Shown piece by piece: positions 24,112 to 31,844 of a stretch of 64,000 bases of DNA. Within the stretch, counting starts at the first letter, position 1; every line of letters starts with the position of its first letter. The notes beneath the pieces were generated by a model that saw only the letters and a program-made list of their open reading frames with translations, ran no database searches and was not told the origin of the DNA. This DNA comes from Streptomyces netropsis. GTDB taxonomy: Bacteria; Actinomycetota; Actinomycetes; Streptomycetales; Streptomycetaceae. The position numbers and the translations under genes were made by a program. The DNA lies in the NCBI RefSeq assembly GCF_014203545.1, contig NZ_JACHJG010000003.1, forward strand, positions 124,001 to 188,000, written 5' to 3'.

Positions 24112-24290
24112 GGTGGTCGACCGGCCGGGTCGGGAGTGATCGGGCGCGACGCCTGGCGGCTTCCCACGCGGTCACGACAGGGCGGCGACCGCGGGGGCGA
24201 GGCCGACACGGCGGCGAGGTCACGGAGCTGCGACGCCCCGACGCCCCGGCCGGAGTACGGCCGTCCCGGGTGCCCGCCCAGCGGCAGCGC

Positions 24291-24626
24291 TCAGGCGCCG
24301 ACGGGCTCCGCGCCGTCCACGATCAGCGGCTCCAGCTCCCGGGCGACCTTGCGCTCGACGAAGAACGCGGCCGTGGGGATGGTGCCCGCGAGCAGCACCC
24401 ACACGAGCTTGCCGAACGACCACTTGGCCTTCGAGCCCATGTCGAAGGCGAAGATCAGGTAGAGGACGTAGAGCCAGCCGTGCGCGATGCCGACGAGGCT
24501 GACGAAGCCGTCCGCGCCGTCCATCGTGAGCAGGTACTTGGCGATGACGCCGATCGTCAGCAGGACCAGCAGCACACCCGTGACGTATGCCATCACGCGG
24601 TAGCGGGTCAGCACGCTCTTCTTCAC
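24291..24626 (-). CDS. DUF3817 integral membrane protein (copy A)
   Basis: This 111-residue protein has three membrane segments. It opens 'KKSVLTRYRVMAYVTGVLL' and contains the family motifs 'AHGWLYVLYLIFAFDMGSKAKW' and 'GTIPTAAFFVERK'. I chose the GTG at 24626, preceded by GAGGAA; in-frame upstream sequence does not look coding. A paralogue with the same motifs is encoded at 29946. The function of DUF3817 proteins is unknown. The MarR regulator encoded 270 bases upstream runs in the same direction. Confidence 0.85.
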   Translation of the reverse strand: MKKSVLTRYRVMAYVTGVLLVLLTIGVIAKYLLTMDGADGFVSLVGIAHGWLYVLYLIFAFDMGSKAKWSFGKLVWVLLAGTIPTAAFFVERKVARELEPLIVDGAEPVGA

Positions 24627-24764
24627 TGAGGGGTTCCTCGCATTACCGTCTCGGAGCGGCCGTCTCCCGGGACGGAAGACCGCAGCAGTAGTCGAGCGTA
24701 ACGCCACGTTCCGGGGCGATCTTCGCCGCCCCTTCGGCCGCGCCGTGTCGGCTCCTGTGCATGT

Positions 24765-24782
24765 GTCCTCAAACGCCGGACG
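24765..24782. repeat. Half copy of the recurrent intergenic palindrome
   Basis: GTCCTCAAACGCCGGACG matches one arm of the element at 17050 with one substitution. The second arm is missing. It marks the intergenic space between marR and the DUF3817 gene. Confidence 0.55.
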
Positions 24783-24897
24783 CGCCCGCAGGGCGCCCGC
24801 CGCCGCAGACGGCACAGCGGTCGGCGGTCGAAGGCCCGCCGGTCAGGCGAGAGGCGGCAACGACGGGCCCGCAGCCGAAGAACCGCCGGGACACGCC

Positions 24898-25419
24898 CTA
24901 GTCCACCGCGGGGGCGTCCTCGAAGTCGTTCGCCGCGACCCGCAGCGGCCGCAGCATCGTGAAGATCTCCGTGCACTCCTCCGCGTCGTACGCGCCGAGC
25001 CCGAAGTCCATGGCCATCAGATCGCGCGTGGCCGCCTCGACGACCTCGCGCCCCTTGTCGGTGATCGAGGCGAGCGTGCCGCGCCCGTCGTTGGGGTTGG
25101 GCCGCTTGTCGACGAAGCCGGCGGTCACCAGCCGGTCGACGGTGTTGGTGACGGAGGTCGGGTGGACCATCAGCCGCTCACCGATCTTGGACATCGGCAG
25201 CTCGCCCGCCTTGCTGAACGTGAGCAGCACGAGGGCCTCGTAGCGCGCGAAGGTCAGCCCGTACGTCTTGACGACCGCGTCGACCTGGCCGAGCAGGATC
25301 TGCTGGGCGCGCATGATCGAGGTGATGGCGGCCATGGACGGCACGGATCCCCAGCGCTGCTTCCAGAGCTCGTCGGCTCGGGCGATGGGATCGAAGGGGA
25401 GGCTGAGGGGCTTCGGCAC
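24898..25419 (-). CDS. MarR-family transcriptional regulator
   Basis: This 173-residue winged-helix regulator has a DNA-binding core at about 60-125 with 'PMSKIGERLMVHPTSVTNTVDRLV' and the wing 'RPNPNDGRGTLASITDKG'. The GTG at 25419 has no ribosome site, but a good -10 (TAGGCT on the minus strand, 25427-25432) lies seven bases before it, so the message is probably leaderless. It marks the left border of the conserved block. The next 500 bases look non-coding. Confidence 0.9.
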   Translation of the reverse strand: MPKPLSLPFDPIARADELWKQRWGSVPSMAAITSIMRAQQILLGQVDAVVKTYGLTFARYEALVLLTFSKAGELPMSKIGERLMVHPTSVTNTVDRLVTAGFVDKRPNPNDGRGTLASITDKGREVVEAATRDLMAMDFGLGAYDAEECTEIFTMLRPLRVAANDFEDAPAVD

Positions 25420-25923
25420 GGCACCGAGCCTACCCGGCGGCCACATCCTGGTCGCCGATATCTCGCACTCCGGACAACCTCTGCCCTGGCCGGGCGGGGC
25501 GGGACGGACCTGGGCCCGAGCCGGCCCTGCCGGGGGGGCGGGCCCGACAACGGGCCCGCCGGCCGGGGCGATGCGAGCCGGGCGGCCGCAGCCGGGCCTC
25601 GCCCTCGGGGTGGGCAACAGCGCCCGGCTACGCCTTGGCGGACAGCCGACGCGGCTGGGCTGCCGGACCTCCGCCGCGGGCGACGCAAGCCCCGACAGCC
25701 GGGGGCCTCACCCAGCCCACGGAGCCGGAGTGACCGGCCGCCGGGCCCCGCCGGCCCGCGCCTCGGGCGGTCAGGGGCCCACGATCACCAATGTGCCCGG
25801 GACCCTGCCATTCGCCGCCCCACCCGGCACGACCGGCCGCCGGGCCCCGCCCCGGTCACGGCCCCGAAGCGGCCGACCTCCGCGAAGGAGAACCGCCCGC
25901 TGTGCCGAAAAGGCGGGCAACGC
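25420..25923. other. 504-base GC-rich non-coding stretch with a 20-bp direct repeat
   Basis: I see no gene with a start site. The stretch is extremely GC-rich and holds an exact 20-base direct repeat (ACCGGCCGCCGGGCCCCGCC) at 25733-25752 and 25832-25851, plus many short GC repeats. It may be decayed sequence at the border between the conserved and accessory parts. Confidence 0.5.
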
Positions 25924-26262
25924 CTACCGCTTCGCCTCGTTCACCAGCTCCACCGCCGCGCGCAGGCTCAGGCCGCGCTCCGCCTGCCGGACCGCCTTGA
26001 TCGCGTGGATCTCCTGCTTGACGGGGTCCAGTCCCGCCTCCGCGAGGACGCCACGCACCCACGCCACGCGGGCCTCCGCCTCCGGGCGGGCCCCGTACTC
26101 GGCGACGATCGCGGCGGCGCGCTCCAGGCCCGGCCGCTCCTCGTCACTCGCACCGGCCAGCGCCTCGCGTATCGCGTCGGCGACCGCTTCGGTGTCGCGC
26201 AGCACGAGGACCTCGTGCTCGATCCCGGTCTTCTTGCCGCCACCGCCCAGGAAATCCAGCAT
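25924..26262 (-). CDS. Small conserved helical protein, unknown function
   Basis: This 112-residue soluble protein opens 'MLDFLGGGGKKTGIEHEVLVLRD'. It has no membrane segment. The C-terminal 'EIHAIKAVRQAERGLSLRAAVELVNEA' faintly resembles the C-terminal domain of ribosomal protein L7/L12 (IKxVRxxTGLGLKEAKxLV), but this is weak. The ATG at 26262 has a GGGAG upstream. It follows the MFS gene in the same direction after 32 bases and may be co-transcribed. Codon use is normal for the region. Confidence 0.75.
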   Translation of the reverse strand: MLDFLGGGGKKTGIEHEVLVLRDTEAVADAIREALAGASDEERPGLERAAAIVAEYGARPEAEARVAWVRGVLAEAGLDPVKQEIHAIKAVRQAERGLSLRAAVELVNEAKR

Positions 26263-26294
26263 CCGTCCACTCCCCCGGTTTGATTCGATCTTGA

Positions 26295-27509
26295 TCAGGC
26301 AGCCGAGCGTACGACAAGCCGGACCACGACAACCACCGCCGCCGTCCCCAGCAACCCCACCCCCGCCACCACCCCGTGCACCGGCGCGAACTCCGCGGCC
26401 ACGCCCGCGAGTGCCATGCCCAGGCCCTGGATCGTCATCATCCCGGCCGTCTGGAGCGTCATCGCCCGCCCGCGCAGCTCCTCCGGGACGGCCGCGATGA
26501 ACCACTGGTCCAGGCCCAGTGTGTACGCCATGCCCGTACCGGCCAGTGCCACGGCCAGCAGCGCCCACCCCAGCGTCGGCCGGAACGCGTAGGCGAGGAA
26601 CGGCAGCAGGGTCACCGCCGCCACCGGCAAGGTGATCCGCTCCCGGCCCCGCGCGCTCAGTACCGATCCCGCGAGCATCTCCCCCACGATCGAGCCCACC
26701 GGCATCCCGCACATCAGCAGCCCCAGGCCCACGGGCCCCACCCCGATCGCGTCCGCGTACGGCGCCGCGAGGGCCTCCGGTGCGACGAGGAGGAACGGCG
26801 GCACCCAGGACAGCAGCAGCAACGCCCGTATGCGCCGGTCGGCGAAGAGCTGTCGGGCGCCCGACAGCGAGGACTTCACCAGCGCGCCGCCCGTGCCCGT
26901 ACGGGCCGGCCGCCGTCGCGTCCCGAAGCGCAGCAGCGCGGCCGAGCCCAGGAACCCGACGACCGTGGCCACCAGCACCTCGCGCGGCGACGCCACCGTC
27001 AGCAGCACCCCGCCCGCCGCGAACCCGGCGAGCTGCGCGCCCTGCGACACGATCCGGATCAGCGAGCGCCCCAGCACGAACAGTTCGCCCTCGCCGAGGA
27101 TGTCGCCCAGGGTCGCCGCCCTGGTCCCGCCGAAGACGGGTGCGACGGCGGCGAGGACGCAGCGCAGGGCGAGCAGCCCGGCGATCGGTGTCGCGGGCAG
27201 CGCCATGGTCGCGGCGGCCCCCGCGCACACGAGGTCGCAGACGACGAGCACCCGCCGGGCGGGATACCGGTCGGCCGTGCCGGACAGCAGCGTGCCGCCC
27301 ACGACGTACGGCAGGAAGCCGAGGGCGAAGGTCAGCGCGGTCAGCATCGGCGAACCGGTCAGCCGGTAGACCAGCACGGACAGCGCGATCTCCCCGACGA
27401 CGATGCCGAGCAGGGACAGCAGGTGGGCGGCGAAGACGGTTCGGAACTCGCGCACGGCGAAGACGGCGGCGTAGCCGACGGCCGGCGGGGCGGTGGAGGC
27501 GGAAGACAT
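26295..27509 (-). CDS. MFS transporter (drug-efflux-like)
   Basis: This 404-residue protein has about 12 membrane spans. The loop 2-3 motif appears as 'GTLLSGTADRYPARRVLVVCD', a variant of the MFS GxLaDrxGrR signature, and 'GGTRAATLGDILGE' follows helix 4-5. Such transporters usually export small molecules using the proton gradient. It is divergent from an ArsR-type regulator gene, with an inverted repeat at 27549 between them, so it is the likely target of that regulator. The start has no strong ribosome site. Confidence 0.88.
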   Translation of the reverse strand: MSSASTAPPAVGYAAVFAVREFRTVFAAHLLSLLGIVVGEIALSVLVYRLTGSPMLTALTFALGFLPYVVGGTLLSGTADRYPARRVLVVCDLVCAGAAATMALPATPIAGLLALRCVLAAVAPVFGGTRAATLGDILGEGELFVLGRSLIRIVSQGAQLAGFAAGGVLLTVASPREVLVATVVGFLGSAALLRFGTRRRPARTGTGGALVKSSLSGARQLFADRRIRALLLLSWVPPFLLVAPEALAAPYADAIGVGPVGLGLLMCGMPVGSIVGEMLAGSVLSARGRERITLPVAAVTLLPFLAYAFRPTLGWALLAVALAGTGMAYTLGLDQWFIAAVPEELRGRAMTLQTAGMMTIQGLGMALAGVAAEFAPVHGVVAGVGLLGTAAVVVVVRLVVRSAA

Positions 27510-27548
27510 GCCGGTCAGCGTGCCGAGCGCGTCCCCGGGCCACTAGTG

Positions 27549-27566
27549 TTTCGGCTGGAGCCGAAA
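27549..27566. promoter_or_regulatory. Operator between the MFS and ArsR genes
   Basis: TTTCGGC-TGGA-GCCGAAA is a perfect 7-4-7 inverted repeat, 40 bases before the MFS start and 24 bases before the ArsR start. It is well placed for joint repression. Confidence 0.6.
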
Positions 27567-27589
27567 GCAACCCCACAAAAGGAAACCGA

Positions 27590-28573
27590 ATGCCGTTCCA
27601 CATGCGGTTCGGGGCCGACGATCTGCTGCGCTGCCGGTTCGGGATCTCCCCGCTGTGGGAGACCCACCAGGCGCTGTACACACTGCTGCGCCCCGAACGG
27701 CACGGCTACCACCTGCCGTGGCTGCGCCGGATGCGGGAGGCGGTCGACCGGCTGGACCTCGCGCGGATGTCGCTGCTGGCGCCCGCCGCTTCCGGCGGCT
27801 ACCACCCGGACTTCCTCTGCCCGCCGCCCGTCGGCCCCCTGTCGTCGTTCGAGGACGAGCTGACGCGCGTACGGGCCACCGACCCGGCGGTCGTCCGCGC
27901 CGAGCTGGCGCGGTCCATGGCCGACACCCCGGGCGCGGCCGAGTCCGTGCACGGCAGGGCGCTGCTGGCCGACCCCGAGCGCGCCCTCGGCGAGCTGACC
28001 GGTCTGCTGGAACAGGCCTGGCTCACACTGCTCGCCCCGGACTGGCCGCGGCTGCGCGCACTGCTGGAGGCCGACGTGGCCTTCCATACGCGGCGGCTGG
28101 CGGAAGGCGGCCTGGAGCGGCTGTTCGCCGATCTGCACCCACGGCTGATCTGGTCGGACGGCACCCTCACGATCACCAATCGCGGCGATCACGTGCGTGA
28201 ACTGGGCGGTCAGGGCCTGATGCTGGTGCCGAGCGTCTTCGCATGGCCGGAGGTGATCGGCGGTTTCGACGCGCCCTGGCAGGCGACCGTGATCTACCCG
28301 GCGCGCGGCATCGGCGGTCTGTGGGCCGAGCCGGACGCGGAGACGTCGGACGCGCTCGTCCGTCTCCTGGGCCCGAACCGCGCCGCCGTCCTGTCCGCCC
28401 TGGACGAGCCCGCCTCCACCACCACCCTGGCCCACCGCCACGGCCTCGCCCTGTCGTCGGTCTCCGCCCACCTGTCGGTACTGCGCGCCGCCGGCCTCCT
28501 GGCCTCCCGCCGCCACGGCCACCAGGTCCTGTACGAACGCACTCCGTTGGGGATGGCGTTGGCGGGGAGGTGA
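27590..28573 (+). CDS. ArsR-type winged-helix transcriptional regulator
   Basis: This 327-residue protein has a long N-terminal sensor region (about 1-245) with the opening 'FGADDLLRCRFGISPLWET' (DUF5937-like) and a C-terminal ArsR winged helix with 'TTLAHRHGLALSSVSAHLSVLRAAGLLASRRHGHQVLYERT'. AAAAGGA lies upstream of the ATG. It should repress the divergent MFS transporter and itself through the inverted repeat at 27549. No metal-binding CxC motif is present, so the ligand is probably organic. Confidence 0.9.
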   Translation: MPFHMRFGADDLLRCRFGISPLWETHQALYTLLRPERHGYHLPWLRRMREAVDRLDLARMSLLAPAASGGYHPDFLCPPPVGPLSSFEDELTRVRATDPAVVRAELARSMADTPGAAESVHGRALLADPERALGELTGLLEQAWLTLLAPDWPRLRALLEADVAFHTRRLAEGGLERLFADLHPRLIWSDGTLTITNRGDHVRELGGQGLMLVPSVFAWPEVIGGFDAPWQATVIYPARGIGGLWAEPDAETSDALVRLLGPNRAAVLSALDEPASTTTLAHRHGLALSSVSAHLSVLRAAGLLASRRHGHQVLYERTPLGMALAGR

Positions 28574-28734
28574 CGGGGGGTGGATTCACCGGAATCCCGG
28601 TCTTCCCCGACATCGAGGACGCCCTCGCACTGGGCAGGTACCGGGAGCGCCGATCCGCCGGTGCGGCGGCCGGCATCCCTCACGACGCCGCGCGGGGCCG
28701 ACTCGGTCTGGAAGCCGAGGGCCGCATCGGCTGA
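28570..28734 (+). CDS. Small ORF coupled to the ArsR gene
   Basis: This 54-codon frame starts with a GTG overlapping the ArsR stop (GTGA), with GGGGAGG upstream. Its third codon positions are mostly G or C, as in real local genes. It has no recognised domain. It could be a small partner protein, a gene remnant or chance. Confidence 0.35.
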   Translation: MTGGGFTGIPVFPDIEDALALGRYRERRSAGAAAGIPHDAARGRLGLEAEGRIG

Positions 28735-28800
28735 GGTACCGCACGACAACGACCCGGTCCGTGGTTGCTGGCCCCGCCGGCGCCACGAAGTGAGCCACGC

Positions 28801-28829
28801 TTGGCAGGGCGTAATACGCGTCATACACT
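28801..28829 (+). promoter_or_regulatory. Promoter with embedded operator for the toxin-antitoxin pair
   Basis: TTGGCA (28801-28806), a 17-base spacer and TACACT (28824-28829) lie six bases before the GTG at 28836, giving a leaderless message. The spacer carries the imperfect palindrome GTAATACGCGTCATAC (28811-28826), a likely site for the RHH antitoxin. Confidence 0.65.
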
Positions 28830-28835
28830 ACGGGT

Positions 28836-29162
28836 GTGGCCAAGACGAGGATCAGTATCAGCCTTGAGCAGGAGCAGGCCGAGCGCATCAGGCGTCATGC
28901 CGAGCGGGCCGGCCTGGATGTCTCGGCGTATCTCGTGCACGCCGCAACACGGCAGATGGCGGAGACCGAGACCATAGAGGCGCAGTTCGCGGCCGTGGAC
29001 GCCTTGATCGCGGCAGCTGAGGTCGAGGCCGCGGGTGCGTCGCCGGAGGCGGACGCACCGGTCGGGGAATTGACGGAGCAGGAGCGACGGGAGGTCGAAG
29101 CGGCCCTCGATCTCGTCTACGGGGCGGACCGACCGGGTGCGCGTCCGGGAGAAGCCGCGTGA
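28836..29162 (+). CDS. Ribbon-helix-helix antitoxin (type II TA)
   Basis: This 108-residue protein starts with a ribbon-helix-helix DNA-binding unit ('AKTRISISLEQEQAERIRRHAERAGLDVSAYL') as in CopG-type antitoxins. A C-terminal acidic helical tail would wrap the toxin. Its stop overlaps the GTG of the PIN gene by four bases. A leaderless promoter with an operator in its spacer lies directly upstream, fitting autoregulation by the TA complex. Confidence 0.85.
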   Translation: MAKTRISISLEQEQAERIRRHAERAGLDVSAYLVHAATRQMAETETIEAQFAAVDALIAAAEVEAAGASPEADAPVGELTEQERREVEAALDLVYGADRPGARPGEAA

Positions 29163-29647
29163 GTGTGGCGAGGGTCCCCGTCTACGACACCGGAATGCTC
29201 ATCGCTCTCGCCGACCGCAAGGCCAAGGCGGTCCACCTGCACGAGGCCTTGAAGGAGACTCCGCACCGGGCGCTTGTCCTCGGGCCGGTGTTGGCTCAGG
29301 TCTGGCGCCCGAACGCGGGGCTGGTGCACGCGCTGGCCACGGCACTGAGGGAGTGTTCCGTGCCCCAGGCGCGCAGCTCGGCCCCACCGATGCGCGAAAC
29401 CAAGGCCGGCCGGCCGGAGTGCATCGCGTGCGCGACGGGCTTCGACCTGACGGACTGGCGCCGAATCGGTACCGCTCTCGGGGAGGCCGAACTCCCCCCG
29501 AAGAAACGGCCGGACGCAGTAGACGCCAGCGTGGCCTTGGCCGCCGCAAAGCACGGCAGCGCGGTGATCTTCACTAGTGACCCGGAGGACATCGCGGCGT
29601 ATCTGTCGGTGCTCAATCCGCCCGATGTGCACGTCCAGGCCGTGTGA
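29159..29647 (+). CDS. PIN-domain toxin (VapC-like)
   Basis: This 162-residue protein is of the PIN RNase type. The acidic residues expected for metal binding appear in 'VYDTGMLIALADRK', 'RPDAVDASVALAA' and 'FTSDPEDIAAYL'. VapC toxins cleave tRNA or rRNA. It is translationally coupled to the RHH antitoxin. It is longer than most VapC proteins (about 130), with an insertion around 75-105 containing 'ARSSAPPMRETKAGRPECIAC'. The specific RNA target cannot be inferred. Confidence 0.85.
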   Translation: MSVARVPVYDTGMLIALADRKAKAVHLHEALKETPHRALVLGPVLAQVWRPNAGLVHALATALRECSVPQARSSAPPMRETKAGRPECIACATGFDLTDWRRIGTALGEAELPPKKRPDAVDASVALAAAKHGSAVIFTSDPEDIAAYLSVLNPPDVHVQAV

Positions 29648-29652
29648 GCGGG

Positions 29653-29949
29653 TCACCCCTCGGAGAGATACCGCTCCACCGTGTCGACCTTCGACGTCAG
29701 TCCGTTCGTCACGCCCGGCCGGATGTCCGCCTTCAACACGAGCGACACCCGCCCGCACCGCGCCTCGACGGCGGCCACCGCGCGCTTGACGACGTCCATG
29801 ACCTCGTCCCACTCGCCCTCGACGGACGTGAACATCGCGTCCGTGCGGTTCGGCAGCCCGGACTCGCGCACCACGCGCACCGCGTCGGCCACGTACTCGC
29901 CGACGTCCTCACCCACACCCAGCGGGGAGACGGAGAAGGCGACGATCAT
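29653..29949 (-). CDS. MTH1187/YkoF-like thiamine-binding family protein
   Basis: This 98-residue protein with a ferredoxin-like fold contains '[23 protein letters not shown]', '[19 protein letters not shown]' and '[12 protein letters not shown]', the family's conserved strands. Family members (DUF77) bind thiamine-like ligands. The start overlaps the stop of the DUF3817 gene upstream (TCAT, 29946-29949), so they form a two-gene operon. It is convergent with the PIN toxin gene, only 5 bases apart. Confidence 0.85.
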   Translation of the reverse strand: MIVAFSVSPLGVGEDVGEYVADAVRVVRESGLPNRTDAMFTSVEGEWDEVMDVVKRAVAAVEARCGRVSLVLKADIRPGVTNGLTSKVDTVERYLSEG

Positions 29950-30284
29950 GCGTTGACCACGCCTTCCTTGCGGGCGCGGGCGGCGATGACGCTCGCCTCG
30001 GCCTCACGGCGCAGCATGCGGTCGGCGAAGAAGCCGCCGGTCGGCAGGACGGAGAGGACGAAGTAGAGGGCGGCGGTCTTGAGGCCCCACTTGGTCTTGT
30101 TCCAGGCGTCCAGCCAGAAGATCACGTAGAGCACGAACAGCACGCCGTGCACGGCGCCCATCACGGGCACCGCGTTGAAGTCCGTGGTCCGCTTGAGCAC
30201 CGAGCAGAGCAGCAGCAGGAGGAAGGAGACGGCCTCCGGGGCGGAGACCAGGCGGAGTCGGCGCAGGGCGGATGCGGTCGTCAT
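29946..30284 (-). CDS. DUF3817 integral membrane protein (copy B)
   Basis: This 112-residue protein has three membrane spans and '[28 protein letters not shown]' and '[12 protein letters not shown]', matching the motifs of copy A at 24291 (HG-x-L-Y-V-x-Y; PT-x-x-FF-x-[ED]R). Overall identity to copy A looks low, so this is an old paralogue, not a recent duplication. It is coupled to the thiamine-binding-like gene. Confidence 0.85.
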   Translation of the reverse strand: MTTASALRRLRLVSAPEAVSFLLLLLCSVLKRTTDFNAVPVMGAVHGVLFVLYVIFWLDAWNKTKWGLKTAALYFVLSVLPTGGFFADRMLRREAEASVIAARARKEGVVNA

Positions 30285-30520
30285 GTCCACGGGGGCACGC
30301 ACCTTCGGTAGGCAGTGGCGAATCGGCTACGGCTTGTGACGGCATTCACAAACCACCCCATTGTTGCAGCTCACAAGTTGATCAAGCCTTCCGGGTCCGC
30401 CCGAAGCGCCCGCGGATCTCCCGTCGATCCCCCGTCGGCCTCCCGGTGATCTCCGCCGCCGGGCTCCCGTCGATCTTCCTTCGGGACCTCTTCGGGACCG
30501 TTCCGGGACCATGGGGCCTG

Positions 30521-30548
30521 TTGGAGCGGTATGTCCTGCCGCTAGCGT
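30521..30548 (+). promoter_or_regulatory. Leaderless promoter of the AIM24 operon
   Basis: TTGGAG (30521-30526), a 16-base spacer and TAGCGT (30543-30548) lie seven bases before the GTG at 30556. There is no ribosome site, so the first AIM24 gene is probably translated from a leaderless message. Confidence 0.5.
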
Positions 30549-30555
30549 CTGGTCC

Positions 30556-31194
30556 GTGGCTCAGTTTCGGCTCCAAGGGAGCAAAGTCCTCGCCGTCGAC
30601 ATGGCGGGTGACGCGGTCAAGGCCAAGAACGGCGCCATGGTCGCGTACGAGGGCGAGATGACGTTCAAGAAGATGACCGGCGGCGGTGACGGCCTGCGCG
30701 GCATGGTCACCCGTCGGCTCACCGGCGAGCAGATGGAAGTCATGGAGGTGAAGGGACACGGCACCTGCTACTTCGCCGACCGCGCGAGCGAGATCAATCT
30801 CGTCACGCTGCACGGCGACACGTTGTACGTCGAGTCGAGCAATCTGCTCTGCACGGACAGCGGCCTCCGCACGGGCACCTCGTTCACCGGTCTGCGCGGC
30901 GCCTCGCAGGGCACCGGACTGTTCACGACCACCGTGGAGGGCTCCGGCCAGGCCGCGATCATGTCGGCCGGCACGGCCGTCGTCCTGCGGGTGACCCCGA
31001 ACATGCCGCTCCAGGTCGACCCCGGCGCGTACATCGCCCACACCGGCAAGCTCAAGCAGCACTTCCAGTCGGGTGTGAACTTCCGGACCTTCATGGGCGA
31101 GGGCTCCGGCGAGGCCTTCCAGATCCGCTTCGAGGGCGAGGGGCTCGTCTACGTGCAACCCAGCGAGCGCAACACCATCGGGGGTGACGTCTGA
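30556..31194 (+). CDS. AIM24 family protein, first of three
   Basis: This 212-residue beta-rich protein is of the AIM24/TspB-like fold (two stacked beta-sandwich halves). Markers are 'GAMVAYEGEMTFKK', 'TLYVESSNLLC', 'GTGLFTTTVEGSGQAAI', 'VDPGAYIAHTGKL' and 'LVYVQPSE'. There is no signal peptide. The mitochondrial homologue AIM24 supports membrane organisation; the bacterial role is unknown. Its stop overlaps the next start by one base. The three genes are tandem paralogues of unequal divergence, possibly forming a hetero-oligomer. Confidence 0.9.
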   Translation: MAQFRLQGSKVLAVDMAGDAVKAKNGAMVAYEGEMTFKKMTGGGDGLRGMVTRRLTGEQMEVMEVKGHGTCYFADRASEINLVTLHGDTLYVESSNLLCTDSGLRTGTSFTGLRGASQGTGLFTTTVEGSGQAAIMSAGTAVVLRVTPNMPLQVDPGAYIAHTGKLKQHFQSGVNFRTFMGEGSGEAFQIRFEGEGLVYVQPSERNTIGGDV

Positions 31195-31844
31195 TGCCCT
31201 TCCGGCTTCTGAACTCGCGCATGGTCGAAGCCAGCGTCCTGCCGGGCCAGCGGCTCTTCAGCCAGCGCGGCGCGATGCTCGCCTACCAGGGCGACGTCTC
31301 CTTCACCCCCAGCATCACCGGCGGCCAGGGCGGCGTCATGGGGATGATCGGCCGCCGGATCGCCAACGAGGCCACCCCGCTGATGACCGTCGAAGGCAGC
31401 GGCACGGTCATGTTCGGCCACGGCGGCCACCACGTCTCGGTGATCGAGCTGTCCGGCGACACCCTCTACGTCGAGGCCGACCGGCTGCTCGCCTTCGACG
31501 GCACGCTCCAGCAAGGCACGATGTTCATGGGATCCCAGGGAGGTGTGATGGGCATGGTGCGCGGCCAGGTCACCGGCCAGGGCCTCTTCACCACGACCCT
31601 CAAGGGCCACGGGGCAGTGGCGGTGATGGCCCACGGCGGCTTCATCGAGCTGCCCATCACCCCGCAGCGCCCCGTTCACGTCGACCCGCAGGCCTACGTC
31701 GCCCACCGCGGCGACGTCCGCAACAAGCTCTCGACCGCCATCGGCTGGCGGGAGATGGTCGGCCGCGGCTCGGGCGAGGGCTTCCAGCTGGAGCTGTCCG
31801 GCAGCGGCACGGTGTACGTACAGGCGTCGGAGGAAAAGCTGTGA
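31194..31844 (+). CDS. AIM24 family protein, second of three
   Basis: This 216-residue paralogue of the preceding protein shares the same landmarks: 'GAMLAYQGDVSFTP', 'TLYVEADRLLAFDGTL', 'GQGLFTTTLKGHGAVAV', 'VDPQAYVAHRGDV' and 'VYVQASEEKL'. Gly-rich loops 'GGQGGVMGMIGRR' and 'GSQGGVMGMVRG' repeat each other, showing the internal two-fold symmetry. It overlaps both neighbours (TGATG on the left, GTGA on the right), which ensures coupled translation. Confidence 0.9.
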   Translation: MPFRLLNSRMVEASVLPGQRLFSQRGAMLAYQGDVSFTPSITGGQGGVMGMIGRRIANEATPLMTVEGSGTVMFGHGGHHVSVIELSGDTLYVEADRLLAFDGTLQQGTMFMGSQGGVMGMVRGQVTGQGLFTTTLKGHGAVAVMAHGGFIELPITPQRPVHVDPQAYVAHRGDVRNKLSTAIGWREMVGRGSGEGFQLELSGSGTVYVQASEEKL

